From: Candidatus Palauibacter poriticola | GTDB lineage: Bacteria > Gemmatimonadota > Gemmatimonadetes > Palauibacterales > Palauibacteraceae | DNA length: 64,000 bases | Assembly (NCBI GenBank): GCA_012270965.1 | Contig: JAAXHJ010000076.1 | Coordinates: forward strand, 52,704 to 116,703 | Direction of reading: 5' to 3' | Shown: positions 7,844 to 17,028 of the stretch, in pieces | Position numbering within the stretch: position 1 is the stretch's first letter | Layout of the letters: the number at the start of each line of letters is the position of its first letter | Position numbers and translations under genes: made by a program | Notes under the pieces: generated by a model | Told to the model about the DNA's origin: nothing | Databases searched by the model: none | What the model saw: the letters and a program-made list of their open reading frames with translations, nothing else

Positions 7844-8964
7844 ACGCACTCCTGTCCGCAGCAGGAGAGATCGTCGAGGTACATGCCCCACATCCTGTAC
7901 ATCTCGAGCTCCTCGGCGGGCAGGCCGAGCGAGGTTGCGATCGACTTGGCGACGACCGCGAACCGCTGCCGGTACTTGAAGATGAAGCAGAAGATGTGCT
8001 TGTCGTGCCGCACGGACGCGCCGCACAGGTAGATCCCGGGGACGATCGTCGATTCGTCGTGCTCGTTGAGGAGCGGGAATCCGTCGTCGCGTGCCTCGAA
8101 GAGGTCCATCAAGAGCGGATGGCTTCCCTCGAACCCGCCCGCGAGGAGGGGCTGCACGGGCGTGCGAAAGCGCTGCCCGTCAGCCGTGGCGACCTCGAAT
8201 CCGGCATCGGCGGCAGCCACGGCGGTGATTGCGGTGTCGGGAAAGAGCTCCACGTGCTCCGCGTACGAAGGGCGCCGCGTCCGCTCGAGCGAGAAGGTGG
8301 AGAGCGCGACGCTGGGATCGGAGCTCTCGGACCCCCAGGGACTCTCCTTGTCGAAGAGACGCACCCGCTTGCCTCGCTCGGCCAGGTGGCTGGCGACGTC
8401 GACACCGCTCTCGTAGCCGCCGATGACGATGAAATCGTCCCCCTCCAGCTCGGCGTAGCTGGGGAGCAGCGCCGTGTGCAGGCACAGTTCGCTGCCCTCG
8501 AAGCTGTTCAAGCGCGGGTACTGGAAGTCGCCCGCCGCCCAAATCACGTGCCGGGCACGCAGAGATCCCGCTGTCGTTTCGACCACGAACTCTTCGCCGC
8601 TTCGGTCGATCCGAAGCACGTCGACGCCCTCCTGGACCGGCAACTCGAAGTGGTCTGCGATCGCCGTGAGGAAGGCCGCATACTGCCTCCCCGTGGGGTG
8701 CTCGACCTCCAGGGACCAGGCGGCCGAGGTCCCGATCACGACGGAATTCAGGTCGAGCATGCCGACCGAGTTCGTCGGGAACGAAGGTGTGATGAAGCGA
8801 GTCTCGGCCGGCCACTGGGCGAACGAGGCACCCACCGAGTGGCGTTCGAGCGCGACGAAGTTCTCGATCCCCGCGTGCGCGAGTGCGACCGAGACGCCCA
8901 CGCCGGCCGCCCCCGCGCCGACGATGACCACATCCAACAGGTCGTCCTGAGCCGTAGTGTTCAT
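7837..8964 (-). CDS. FAD/NAD(P)-dependent oxidoreductase with Cys-rich C-terminal tail
   Basis: Flavoprotein of 375 residues in the monooxygenase/thioredoxin-reductase superfamily. Near the start is the FAD dinucleotide motif [12 protein letters not shown]; a second nucleotide motif ([11 protein letters not shown]) lies near the middle, followed by [14 protein letters not shown]. The ATG at 8964 overlaps the stop of the upstream GTPase gene (ATGA). The protein ends in [11 protein letters not shown], five cysteines in the last nine residues, which is not part of the flavin fold and looks like a metal-binding or redox tail. The operon with a COG0523 GTPase and a divergent Zur-like gene suggests expression under zinc limitation. 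The substrate is unknown. Confidence 0.75.
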   Translation of the reverse strand: MNTTAQDDLLDVVIVGAGAAGVGVSVALAHAGIENFVALERHSVGASFAQWPAETRFITPSFPTNSVGMLDLNSVVIGTSAAWSLEVEHPTGRQYAAFLTAIADHFELPVQEGVDVLRIDRSGEEFVVETTAGSLRARHVIWAAGDFQYPRLNSFEGSELCLHTALLPSYAELEGDDFIVIGGYESGVDVASHLAERGKRVRLFDKESPWGSESSDPSVALSTFSLERTRRPSYAEHVELFPDTAITAVAAADAGFEVATADGQRFRTPVQPLLAGGFEGSHPLLMDLFEARDDGFPLLNEHDESTIVPGIYLCGASVRHDKHIFCFIFKYRQRFAVVAKSIATSLGLPAEELEMYRMWGMYLDDLSCCGQECVC

Positions 8965-10205
8965 CCAGCCACCTCCTCGACCATCTGAAGCTCGGGGAAG
9001 GGGTTGGCACGTCCCTCCCAGGTGCTGCTGTCGCCGGCGGCAAGGGCTTCGTCGAGCAGGCATGCGTCGAGGCGCGCGCGTATCGCGACCTCATCCATCC
9101 GCTGACCGATGAAGACGAGTGCCTGGTTACGGTCGCCGTACCGCGGGTGCCAACTCGACTGCTGGTTCGGCCGCTCTCCGTCCGGGTGGTCCCAGTACTC
9201 CCTCGGCGTCGCGGCCCACCACATGCCCATGGGGTTGACGGAACTCACACCCCCGGCCTGTTCCCACTCGTATACGGCCTTGTGATCGGCGGCGACCCAG
9301 AAGAAGCCCTTCGACCGGAGCACGCCGCGCCAGTTCTCATCGTCGTTCAGGAACGCCCACAGCTTCTCCGCGTCGAACGGCGCCGGAGTCCGATAGGTGA
9401 AGGTCGATATCCCGTACTCCTCCGTCTCGGGCGCGTGGTCTCCCTCGAGTTCGCGGATCCAGCCGGCCGAGCTTTCCGCCTTGTCGTAGTCGAACAGGCC
9501 CGTGTCGAGCACACGCTCAAGGGGCACCTGCCCATGTGTCGCCCGGTGAATCTCCGCGCCGGGGTTGAGCGCGCGCAGAATGGCCTCGACCTCGCGCGCA
9601 TGGTCCGCGGCGACAAGATCGAGCTTGTTGAGCACGATGACGTCGGCGAACTCGACCTGGTCGATGAGGAGGTCGGTGACGGTCCGCTCGTCCTCTTCGC
9701 CCAACGACTCACCGCGGTCCTGCAGGTCCTCGGCGGCGACGTAGTCCTTGAGGAAGCTCGCGGCGTCCACGACGGTGACCATGGTGTCGAGGCGCGAGAT
9801 GTCGCCGAGGCTCACCCCGTCCTCGTCCTCGAAGGTGAAGGTCTGGGCGACCGGGATGGGCTCCGAAATCCCCGTGGACTCGATCAGCAGGTAGTGGAAA
9901 CGCCTCTCCCGGGCCAACCGGGAGACTTCGGCGAGCAGGTCCTCCCGCAGCGTGCAGCAGATGCAGCCGTTCGTCATCTCGACGAGCGTCTCCTCGGTTC
10001 GCGAGAGCTGGGCGCCCCCGCGCTCCACGAGGGCCGCGTCGATGTTGACCTCGCTCATGTCGTTCACGATGACCGCGACCCTGCGTCCCTCCCGGTTGTT
10101 CAGAACCTCGTTCAGGAGGGTGGTCTTCCCGGCTCCGAGGAAGCCGGACAACACCGTGACGGGAAGGCGCTCGTCACGAGGTACGGCGCCTGGATCGCTG
10201 CTCAT
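8961..10205 (-). CDS. COG0523 G3E-family GTPase, probable zinc chaperone
   Basis: Metal-transfer GTPase of the ZigA/YciC type, 414 residues from the ATG at 10205. It has Walker [11 protein letters not shown] (residues 20-29), the family CxCC motif as CICC (Cys81, 83, 84), the ESTGISEP switch region and the guanine-specific NKLD. The C-terminal CobW_C domain follows, with the phrase KGFFWVA. Such proteins deliver zinc to client enzymes when zinc is scarce. It is the first gene of a three-gene coupled unit and faces a Zur-like gene across 145 bases containing a perfect palindrome. Confidence 0.88.
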   Translation of the reverse strand: MSSDPGAVPRDERLPVTVLSGFLGAGKTTLLNEVLNNREGRRVAVIVNDMSEVNIDAALVERGGAQLSRTEETLVEMTNGCICCTLREDLLAEVSRLARERRFHYLLIESTGISEPIPVAQTFTFEDEDGVSLGDISRLDTMVTVVDAASFLKDYVAAEDLQDRGESLGEEDERTVTDLLIDQVEFADVIVLNKLDLVAADHAREVEAILRALNPGAEIHRATHGQVPLERVLDTGLFDYDKAESSAGWIRELEGDHAPETEEYGISTFTYRTPAPFDAEKLWAFLNDDENWRGVLRSKGFFWVAADHKAVYEWEQAGGVSSVNPMGMWWAATPREYWDHPDGERPNQQSSWHPRYGDRNQALVFIGQRMDEVAIRARLDACLLDEALAAGDSSTWEGRANPFPELQMVEEVAG

Positions 10206-10282
10206 CGAACTTCCTTTTCCGGCGCTTCTCACTGCGGGGTGCTCCTGCAAGCGGATTGCGAGGGCAGGAAAATACACAAGTG

Positions 10283-10298
10283 ACTTGCATGTGCAAGT
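10283..10298. promoter_or_regulatory. Perfect palindrome, candidate Zur operator
   Basis: ACTTGCA-TG-TGCAAGT is a perfect inverted repeat in the space between the divergent GTPase and Fur-family genes. The position, 78 bases before one start and 53 before the other, is right for controlling both. Size and symmetry fit Fur-family operators; the assignment to Zur is inference from the neighbours. Confidence 0.6.
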
Positions 10299-10350
10299 GC
10301 TTGTCCCTAGCGTTTTCGAACTTCATCTCTGCACGCGCGGGGGAAGGCCC

Positions 10351-10788
10351 ATGCGAATCACCAAAAACGAGGCCCGTCGGAGGCTGCGCGAGTGCGGTCT
10401 GCGCGTGACCGCACCGCGCCTTGCGGTGCTCCGCATCCTGGCCGCCGCCGAGGGTCCGGTATCCTTCACGCAGGTGCTCGACCTGCTGGGCGACTCGGAC
10501 TGGGATCAGGCGACGATCTACCGCAACCTGGTCAAGCTACGCGAGGCCGGCCTCGCCCCCGTGGTGAGTCGGGCGGACGGCATCGACCGATACGCGCTCG
10601 CGGGAGACCACGAAGACAGCCATCGCCATCCGCACTTCCTGTGCGAGGCCTGCGGCCGGGTGGCCTGCCTGAAGGAAGAGGTCACTACGGCGTTATCGAT
10701 CGATGGGCCGTGGGCCGAGTCCATCCGCCGCGCGATGGTGCACCTCCTCGGCCACTGCCCGGACTGCCTCGCCCAGGCCGATGCCTGA
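10351..10788 (+). CDS. zur: Fur-family regulator, probably Zur
   Basis: A 145-residue Fur-family repressor. Residues 1-85 form the winged helix (recognition helix around QATIYRNLVKL). The structural zinc site is complete: Cys98/Cys101 (CEAC) and Cys136/Cys139 (CPDC). The sensory region has the His cluster HRHPH (91, 93, 95). The ATG at 10351 follows a GGGGAAGG ribosome site. The link to a zinc-type COG0523 GTPase on the other side of the shared intergenic palindrome favours Zur over Fur or PerR, though sequence alone does not settle the metal. Confidence 0.78.
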   Translation: MRITKNEARRRLRECGLRVTAPRLAVLRILAAAEGPVSFTQVLDLLGDSDWDQATIYRNLVKLREAGLAPVVSRADGIDRYALAGDHEDSHRHPHFLCEACGRVACLKEEVTTALSIDGPWAESIRRAMVHLLGHCPDCLAQADA

Positions 10789-10811
10789 GATCCGCCGGGC
10801 GCGGCAGTCGC

Positions 10812-12155
10812 TCAGTTGCCGAAGCTGGTGGCGATTTCGGCGAGGCCCTGCTGGATCTCTTCCTCGGACTTCCAGACGCCGCGCACCATGACGCCGGCGC
10901 GGTCGGCGACGTTTGCCACATCCTCGAGCGGGTTCGTGTTCGTCAGGATGAGATCCGCCCGCCGGCCGGCGGCCACCGTCCCGAAGGTGTCGTAGCCCTG
11001 GAAGTACTCCCCCACGTTCCGGGTGCCGCTGACGAGGATCTCGTACGGCGACATCCCGGCGTCGGCCATCGCCGCGAGTTCGCGGTGGAGCGAGAAACCT
11101 GGGACGCTGAACATCTGCGGGGAATCGGTGCCCATGAGGATGCCCACGCCGGCCTCGTTCATCATGCCGAGGAGCCGGGTCCGGTTGGTCGCATGCAGGC
11201 GCGCCTGCTCCACGTCCCACGCGCCGCGCGCCTGGATCGCCTGGAGCCGGTCCTTCCAGCCCTGGACGCCCTCCGGGGGCCAGTAGCGCATCTCGGGATA
11301 GGCGGCGAGCGCGTCGGGGTCGCCGAGGCCGATGACGCCCACTTCCCAGAGCACCATGGTGGGCACGACCCAAGCCCGGGCACCGATCGTGAGCGCGAAC
11401 AGTTCCTCCATCGTCGCCGCGTCCATGGGGCCGCGGATGCCTCCCGCCTCCTCCATGTAGCCGTCGAGGTGGTCGAAGGTCTCCTGTCCCATGAGGATGG
11501 CGTGCCGGATACCGACATCGGCCGGGACGTGGCCGCCGAAGCGGATGCCGGCCTGCGCGGCGGCCGTGGCGAGCGCGTCGTATTCCGGCACGGTGAGTCC
11601 GGGGTGGATCTTCAGGTGATCCCACCCTTCCCCCTTCTGCACCCACACGCGGTCGGCCGCCTGCGACGGCGACGTGACCGAGTTGCCGTTGAAGCTCGGG
11701 CCTGCGAGGTAGAGGGTCGGCCCCCAGATCTCGCCGGTGTTCGTCCTCTCCTTCAACGCGAGGTCGCCGGGGAGGCCGAGCATGCCGCGCACCGTCGTCA
11801 CGCCGTTCGCGGCGTAGAGGAACATCACCTGCTCGCGGAAGGTGTCGGTCGGGAAGCCTCCCGGCGTGTGTCCGTGCATCTCCGACAGTCCCGGCATCAG
11901 GTACTTCCCGGCGCCGTCGATGCGGCGGGCGCCGTCCGGCACGTCCACGTCGGCGGCCGGTCCGACCGCGACGATCCTGTCGCCGCGCACGACGACGGTG
12001 TGTCGGGTGAGGATCCGCTCGGAATCCATCGGAATCACGTTCACATCGACGAAGGCGGTGGCGCCGACCTGCGCCGCCTGCTCGCCGACGGCGGCGAAGG
12101 GAGCCGCGGCGCACGCGGCGAGGGCGAACCCTAGGAACAGCCTGGCGGATTTCAT
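10812..12155 (-). CDS. Secreted amidohydrolase-family protein
   Basis: A 447-residue amidohydrolase with an N-terminal signal peptide (KSARLFLGFALAACAAAP) and hence extracytoplasmic. The ATG at 12155 is preceded by a strong GAGGAGG site. Metal-site features of the superfamily are visible: HGH in MPGLSEMHGHTP, a later GGHVPADVG histidine, and an Asp in GTDSPQMF. The N-terminal beta-sandwich (ATAFVDVNVIPMDSERIL) and the C-terminal GRRADLILTNTNPL are typical of imidazolonepropionase/dipeptidase-like members. The substrate is not clear. The gene is convergent with zur. Confidence 0.85.
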   Translation of the reverse strand: MKSARLFLGFALAACAAAPFAAVGEQAAQVGATAFVDVNVIPMDSERILTRHTVVVRGDRIVAVGPAADVDVPDGARRIDGAGKYLMPGLSEMHGHTPGGFPTDTFREQVMFLYAANGVTTVRGMLGLPGDLALKERTNTGEIWGPTLYLAGPSFNGNSVTSPSQAADRVWVQKGEGWDHLKIHPGLTVPEYDALATAAAQAGIRFGGHVPADVGIRHAILMGQETFDHLDGYMEEAGGIRGPMDAATMEELFALTIGARAWVVPTMVLWEVGVIGLGDPDALAAYPEMRYWPPEGVQGWKDRLQAIQARGAWDVEQARLHATNRTRLLGMMNEAGVGILMGTDSPQMFSVPGFSLHRELAAMADAGMSPYEILVSGTRNVGEYFQGYDTFGTVAAGRRADLILTNTNPLEDVANVADRAGVMVRGVWKSEEEIQQGLAEIATSFGN

Positions 12156-12394
12156 ATGTGACCTCCTCGGGCATGGTCGTCCGTAACCGCGTCGACCTTG
12201 AGCGCGTCGACCTTGGCCACGATAACGATAGTCGGTATTGGCGGAGCGCGTTCGGTGTGTCGTACACGCGCAGACTACGATATCGCCCGTCCGATGGGAC
12301 CCCCTCAGCGCGAGGAACCACCGATTTGACCGCACCCGACCACAGGTTGCCCGGCCGCCGCGCCCAGGATTCAACCTCGCCCGGCCCATTCGCG

Positions 12395-12547
12395 GGATCC
12401 GGAGTAACGTTCTCGCTTTCGGCGCTTCCGCCGGGCGACTACGAGATCGAGGCATGGCATCCGACGCCGGGGACCGTGTCCGAGCAGGTTTCGGTGACCG
12501 CGACCGGCACCCCGCCACTGACGCTGGAGTTCACCGCGGCCGGCTGA
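12395..12547 (+). pseudogene. C-terminal relic of a carboxypeptidase-regulatory-like or cupredoxin protein
   Basis: The last 50 or so residues of this frame read FSLSALPPGDYEIEAWHPT and end in a Thr-rich strand, the typical C-terminus of secreted proteins with a carboxypeptidase-regulatory-like fold (LPPGDYxIEAWH). No signal peptide, start codon or upstream domain is found in the frame; the sequence before it is unrelated. It looks like the surviving end of a deleted gene. Confidence 0.5.
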
Positions 12548-12818
12548 GGTGTGGATGCCGGGGACGTTTGGCTCCCGCCCCCCCGGCCGGAGCCGGCCTT
12601 CTCGGGCGACCGCGCCGGTCCGAATTCGCGACTTCATTCCGTTCCTCCACTTTGGGGCGACCCCGGTTTCGTCAGGGCCGGATGGGCGGAGCGGAAAGAG
12701 ATTCCACAACCGCTTCCGGCTTCACCTCACCACGCGTTGCCGCACGGTGCAACATCGTGTTACAAGTGGCCTCCCGGAAGGGCTCCGGGATCGTGAACTC
12801 GCCTTCTGGAGGTAGTGG

Positions 12819-13532
12819 ATGGGCCGCAGGGCGGTTGTCCTCCTCAGCGGTGGGCTGGACTCGGCGACGACCCTTGCGATCGCGGTGGAGCAGGGATATC
12901 GGCCCTATGCTCTGACGCTCCGCTATGGGCAGAGACACGGGCGCGAGGTGGACGCCGCCCGTCGCGTGGCGGAAGCGATGCGGGTGATCCGCCATGTGAT
13001 TGCCGCCGTCGATCTGCGCGCGTTCGGGGGCTCGGCGCTCACTGGTGACCTGGAAGTGCCCAAGGGCAGGCGCGTGCCCGCGGACTCCGAGGACATCCCC
13101 GTCACCTACGTCCCGGCGCGGAACACGATCTTCCTGTCGATGGCTCTCGCGTGGGCGGAGGTTATCCAAGCCTCCGACATCTTCATCGGGGTCAACGCCG
13201 TCGACTACAGCGGATATCCGGACTGTCGACCCGAGTTCCTCGATGCGTTCGAGAGACTCGCCGGCCTCGGCACCAAGGCGGGGGTGGAAGGGCCTCGGCC
13301 GTTCCGGATCCACGCACCTCTGGTCGATCTCACCAAGGCGGAGATCATCCGGCGCGGACTTGCGCTGGACGTCGATTACGGGATGACGCGGAGCTGCTAC
13401 GATCCCGATGAGTCGGGCGCGGCCTGTGGAGAGTGTGATTCCTGCCGCCTGAGGCTCGCCGGGTTCGCCGCGGCGGGAGCCCGCGATCCGGCCCCGTATG
13501 GGAGTTGCGCCCGACGACCCCCACCCATCTGA
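12819..13532 (+). CDS. queC: 7-cyano-7-deazaguanine synthase QueC
   Basis: Makes preQ0 from 7-carboxy-7-deazaguanine with ammonia and ATP, for queuosine tRNA modification or deazaguanine DNA. The 237 residues match the family length. The PP-loop SGGLDS is at residues 10-15, and the zinc site is complete with Cys193, Cys203, Cys206 and Cys209 ([17 protein letters not shown]). GGAGG precedes the ATG. No other queuosine gene is in the window, and no preQ1 riboswitch-like structure was recognised upstream. Confidence 0.95.
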   Translation: MGRRAVVLLSGGLDSATTLAIAVEQGYRPYALTLRYGQRHGREVDAARRVAEAMRVIRHVIAAVDLRAFGGSALTGDLEVPKGRRVPADSEDIPVTYVPARNTIFLSMALAWAEVIQASDIFIGVNAVDYSGYPDCRPEFLDAFERLAGLGTKAGVEGPRPFRIHAPLVDLTKAEIIRRGLALDVDYGMTRSCYDPDESGAACGECDSCRLRLAGFAAAGARDPAPYGSCARRPPPI

Positions 13533-13703
13533 CTTCGGGCGAGAGCGTGTACGTCTGGCTCGATGCTCGCGGTCAGGTATCGACCGCTGGAGCGCCCGCG
13601 TGCGGAGGTGGGATAAACCTCTCTCTCCTTCCCCGGCCCGAGCGGTGACCGCGCGTTCCGACCCCCCCCTCCTGGGATGTTCAAGCAGGAACCAGTGGTG
13701 ACG

Positions 13704-14006
13704 TTACGGAAGGCGAGGTACTGAGGTGGCTCTCGGGGATCGAAAAGCGCAAGTGACCTTCCTCACCGTGGCCTCCGCAGTGTACGCGGGTTCCGGGATA
13801 GGAACGTGGCCTTCGAGCATGGCTTCGACGAAAAGGGCCTGAGCCTCACGCAGTTCTCGAACCGCCTCGTTGTGGCTCCTACCTTGAGCAATGCAACCAG
13901 GCAATTCCAGAATCCTGGCCACGTAGGGAGGAGCCTTCTCGGATTTCTCGTACACGACATCGATCATGTAAGACAGTGTCCTGTAATAATTTAGCTTCTT
14001 CAACAT
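13704..14006 (-). CDS. HicB-like antitoxin
   Basis: A 100-residue protein starting at the ATG at 14006. The core YEKSEKAPPYVARILELPG is followed by GCIAQGRSHNEAVRELREA and then a helical segment ending in VPIPEP, the HicB partial-RNase-H fold that binds HicA toxins or acts as a stand-alone regulator. No C-terminal helix-turn-helix domain is clear; the last 20 residues look unrelated. No hicA-like gene is adjacent, so it may be an orphan antitoxin. Confidence 0.65.
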   Translation of the reverse strand: MLKKLNYYRTLSYMIDVVYEKSEKAPPYVARILELPGCIAQGRSHNEAVRELREAQALFVEAMLEGHVPIPEPAYTAEATVRKVTCAFRSPRATSVPRLP

Positions 14007-14049
14007 TGTCCCTCTCCACTCTCCAACGTATCCGGAAGGTCGAGCAGCC

Positions 14050-14292
14050 TCAAGGCGTCGGTGACGTAAGATCGGTGCAGGTAGCGATTGCAACGATCCC
14101 TACGAGCTGAGCGTAGTCCGGATGCCTGTTATTGAAGATTCCGAGGATGCTCAGCTTCTGGTCGCGCGAGACGACTACGTAATCGGGCAAGCACGGCAAG
14201 AGAAACTTCCATGATATCCGGCCCCTTGTATTGTGGGACACCGCGTAGGACTTCAGGGGTGGCCGTACGGATAAATGCTTGACGTAAGACAT
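14050..14292 (-). CDS. Small ORF, possible RelE/ParE-like relic
   Basis: An 80-residue frame upstream of the HicB-like gene. The stretch around LPDYVVVSRDQKLSILGIFN and the following NRHPDYAQL recalls the C-terminal strands of RelE/ParE toxins, but the N-terminal half is missing and no ribosome site is evident. It could be a decayed toxin or a chance frame. Base composition is lower in GC than the neighbours. Confidence 0.25.
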   Translation of the reverse strand: MSYVKHLSVRPPLKSYAVSHNTRGRISWKFLLPCLPDYVVVSRDQKLSILGIFNNRHPDYAQLVGIVAIATCTDLTSPTP

Positions 14293-14308
14293 CTTGTGGC
14301 GTTTCTAG

Positions 14309-14390
14309 CGGAGAGGGGGGGATTCGAACCCCCAAGCCCGTGAGGGCGCCGGTTTTCGAGACCGGTGCATTGCCGTTCTGCCACCTCTCC
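14309..14390 (-). tRNA. tRNA-Ser (anticodon CGA)
   Basis: Seven-base acceptor stem GGAGAGG/CCTCTCC, anticodon stem CCGGT/ACCGG around loop CTCGAAA (anticodon CGA), T arm GGGGG-TTCGAAT-CCCCC, and a long variable arm (CGCCCTCACGGGCTT), as expected for a class II serine tRNA. CCA is not encoded. Confidence 0.93.
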
Positions 14391-14689
14391 GGGTGCCGGC
14401 TACCGGGAATGCTGCCGGAAGCTGCTGAGCGTCCGGTACGCACGGTCGGGGAAGGTGCTCCGAGAGGGCCCCTGCTGTCAAACTTTCGGACGACACGATT
14501 CGTCGAGCACGTCGGCTCCGGAGATCCTCCTCGGCCATCGGGAGAACCGCCTAGGTCGGGACGGAGGTAGCCCCAAGAGGCGTGTAAGAGTCGAGGCGAC
14601 GTACCTTTCAGATGACGAGTAACAGGGGACCCGGGAGACCCGGAGAAGAATGTCGCCTCATGGGCAGGCATAGCGGGGAGCGGGTCGCC

Positions 14690-15090
14690 GGGCCAGCGTG
14701 GGACACGCTGGAGGCGTGGGTGCGGGAGCGGGCGCGGGGCGTGATCCAACGCTGGAGGAGATCACGGAACGCCGGGCCGGGCGAAGTCGGAGCGGCGGGC
14801 GGCGGTGGACGCGCCTCCGAGGTACCGCAACGGCTACGGCAAGCCGCGCCGGCTGGCCATGAGCTCGGAGACGGTCGGGGCGGGGCGGCCCCGGGCGAGG
14901 TGGACGGCGGAGCACGAGGCGTGGAGCCGGCACCCGCCGGAGGGCCGGAAGCTCGTGTACGCGTGGGCGGACGGAATCTACGTAAGCGGGCGGGCCTCGA
15001 GAAGGACAAGGCGGTGCTCCCGGTCGTCGTCGGGGCCATTAGCGACGGGGATGAGGGAGGTGCTGGCGGTTGCGCCGGGCTACCATCAAA
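14690..15090 (+). pseudogene. IS256-family transposase relic
   Basis: Pieces of an IS256-type transposase occur in three frames. First TLEAWVRERARGVIQ, then SERRAAVDAPPRYRNGYGK with the following PRRL, then KLVYAWADGIYVSG, which carries the first catalytic Asp, and EKDKAVLPVVVGAISDG. At least two frameshifts and a deletion between the N-terminal DNA-binding part and the catalytic part are needed to explain the order. The catalytic C-terminus is lost. It lies next to tRNA-Ser(CGA). Confidence 0.8.
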
Positions 15091-15301
15091 TCGCCCGCTG
15101 GGCCGGCATACATGACGAGGCGACGGCCCGCGCTCGGCAGCATATCGGGCCCCCGGTTGAGACCCACCGTGAGCGGCCCCGGCAACGCGGGACATTGACG
15201 CCGGCCGATCACTCGTCAAGTATTGTTGGTTGAGTAAGGTTTACCGACCTCCAACCGTCCGCGTCCGTGGGGCGCGGAACTGCCTCAAGGAAGAGTGCGA
15301 C

Positions 15302-15955
15302 ATGGGTAGCTTGCAGGAAGCCGTCTTGCAGTACGTCGAAGGAGAGCTGAGGAAGGACCCCCGCGTGAAGAACGTCGCCTTGTTCGCCGGCGCCCGCGAG
15401 ATCGACGCGTCGGTCGGGGAGCTGACGATGCAACAGTTCCACGGCAAGTACCGGCTGCCGGCGACTCGGCGGATCGCGCCGCCGCCGCGGCCCGCGCGGC
15501 GACCGAAGCCGGTCCCGGCGCCCGCCCCCGCGGCCTCGCCCGCCGCTTCCGGCGATGGGGACGCCGTCCGGGAGTTCGTGGAGGCGACGCTCGCAGCAAA
15601 CCCCGGCATCACGAACGCGGACCTGTTCGCGGGCGCGAAAGAGATCGATCCCGCCATCGCGGAACTCTCCCCCCGGCAGTTCCACGCGAAGTACCCCCTC
15701 CAGGTGAAGGCTCGGCTCGCAAGGGCCACCGCGCCCAAGCGCAGGACGCCGCGGAAGCCGAAGGCCCCAGCGGCTGCGACGACCGCCGCTCCGGCGGCGC
15801 CGTCGGCCGCGTCCGGCGACCCGCGCGCGGTTCGCCGCCTGCTGCTCGATCTGGCCAAGGAACTCGCGAACGCGGAGAGTCAGGCGGACACGATCGAGGT
15901 CATGGTCCGGCTGGACGACTACGTGGCCGACATCGTGAAGTCCGCACGTGGCTAA
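15302..15955 (+). CDS. Protein with two copies of an unnamed domain and Ala/Pro/Lys linkers
   Basis: A 217-residue protein with no recognised family. Residues of about 2-53 and 81-134 are repeats of one another: both contain a helix, then NxxLFAGAxEID, a helix, and a phrase like QFHGKYRLP / QFHAKYPLQ. They are joined by Pro/Ala/Arg-rich linkers resembling the tails of bacterial nucleoid-binding proteins. A final helical segment (RRLLLDLAKELANAESQAD) ends the protein. The ATG at 15302 with upstream GGAAG is preferred to longer options. No signal peptide or membrane segment. A DNA- or RNA-binding role is possible from the basic linkers only. Confidence 0.65.
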   Translation: MGSLQEAVLQYVEGELRKDPRVKNVALFAGAREIDASVGELTMQQFHGKYRLPATRRIAPPPRPARRPKPVPAPAPAASPAASGDGDAVREFVEATLAANPGITNADLFAGAKEIDPAIAELSPRQFHAKYPLQVKARLARATAPKRRTPRKPKAPAAATTAAPAAPSAASGDPRAVRRLLLDLAKELANAESQADTIEVMVRLDDYVADIVKSARG

Positions 15956-16288
15956 CAGCGCGCGTCGCGGCGTTCGGGCGGGATGCGGTACCGCTCGAAC
16001 GCTGCGGGGTTTCGCCACGGGCTGCTGAGCCGTCCGCGAGGTTCGACGAACGGGATATCGGATTCGAGGACCGCGACCCCGCCACCATCTTCCGGCGCGA
16101 TTGGCTACGCGGCCTCGCCTACGCGCCCATGGTTCACATCCGGTTCAAGCCGAGCCCGTCTACGTTGATGGCCCGTTGAGGCCGAGGTTCTGGATTGTGG
16201 GCGGTGCGTGGGTCTTGCTCTTGCGCGGCCATCGAGACTCCGCAAGATCGCCGCCCGACGTCAGATGAGCACGACGAGGTCACGGCGG
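15956..16288. other. Gene-poor stretch with a possible gene end and a shared 20-base word
   Basis: No complete gene. On the minus strand a frame ending just after 15954 reads VAVLESDIPFVEPRGRLSSP followed by WRNPAAFERYRIPPE, which looks like the C-terminus of a lost protein. Bases 16004-16023 (GCGGGGTTTCGCCACGGGCT) recur exactly at 23572-23591. Confidence 0.4.
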
Positions 16289-16445
16289 GAACGGCGTCCA
16301 GCAGCTGCCGCACCCACGCGCTCACCTGGTTCGAATGAAGCTCGTGCCGCGCCGCGATCGCCTGCACGCTGTCGCGCTCCCGGAGCGCCTCCAGCGCCAC
16401 GCGCGCCTTGAACTCCGCCGTGAACCGTCGTCTCTTCCTGGCCAT
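16289..16445 (-). pseudogene. IS3-family OrfA fragment
   Basis: The N-terminus RRRFTAEFKARVALEALRE and the following SVQAIAARHELHSNQVSAWV is the helix-turn-helix half of an IS3-type OrfA transposase. Homology stops after about 52 residues, the frame then runs into unrelated sequence, and no OrfB is present. This is a truncated element in the tRNA-flanked patch. Confidence 0.8.
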
Positions 16446-16686
16446 CTCGGTGCCTCCTGTTCCATAATGGAATCCACCTTAACGACCTGTCCAAAAAACC
16501 GGGACCACCTCAGAGGTCACCGACACCACTTGCCTGGTACGAACGGTAGAACTCGCGAAGGATGTCGCCGTCGCCGCCGGGATCAAGGGTGATGACCGGT
16601 TCGTCACGGGAGTCGTGTTCGGCTCAACCGTGCGTATGCCGCCTACACCGCCCGTTCGCTGTGGGAGTGGCTGAATCAGGTGGCCA

Positions 16687-16923
16687 ATGAACACGCCGTT
16701 CGCAGCCGAGCCCGAGCCTGCCGTCCCCCTAAGTTCGAGTGACGGCGGCGGGGGCGGTACGGACGCTCGCCTCAAAGAGATCGAACTCCGGATGGCGCGC
16801 GTAGGAACAGAGTTGAAGCACCTTGCGACCCGCGCGTGGGTTCTTGGGGGTGTGGTTGGCTGGATGGTTACCGCAACCATCATCACGCTGACCGTGATCC
16901 GGCTGTTCTTCCCGCCAACGTAG
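16687..16923 (+). CDS. Small membrane protein with coiled-coil stem
   Basis: A 78-residue protein: a Gly/Ser-rich start, a charged helix (DARLKEIELRMARVGTELKH), then one hydrophobic helix (WVLGGVVGWMVTATIITLTV) and a short tail. This is the layout of small single-pass proteins of unknown function often found in mobile regions. Upstream in the same direction there is a short frame without a start codon that might be the end of another lost gene. Confidence 0.5.
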   Translation: MNTPFAAEPEPAVPLSSSDGGGGGTDARLKEIELRMARVGTELKHLATRAWVLGGVVGWMVTATIITLTVIRLFFPPT

Positions 16924-17028
16924 CCGGTTCCTCCCGCTGCGCGGGACTCGCCGAGCTCGCTCCCGTTGGTCGCTCGGTTCGAACCCACGAGGGACCGGCG
17001 CCGTCGGTCCCTCGTGGAAACTGCTTGA

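Noticed and set aside
7837..8964. The flavoprotein as the missing QhpG monooxygenase of the qhp cluster
   Set aside because: It is on the opposite strand, coupled by ATGA to a zinc-type GTPase and by ATGCTGA to a small membrane protein, and ends in a Cys-rich tail; its motifs are of the TrxB/SidA-like type rather than the PHBH-like fold described for QhpG.
12549..12815. Small plus-strand frames just before queC
   Set aside because: No ribosome site or family, and two overlapping frames with equal quality; treated as intergenic.
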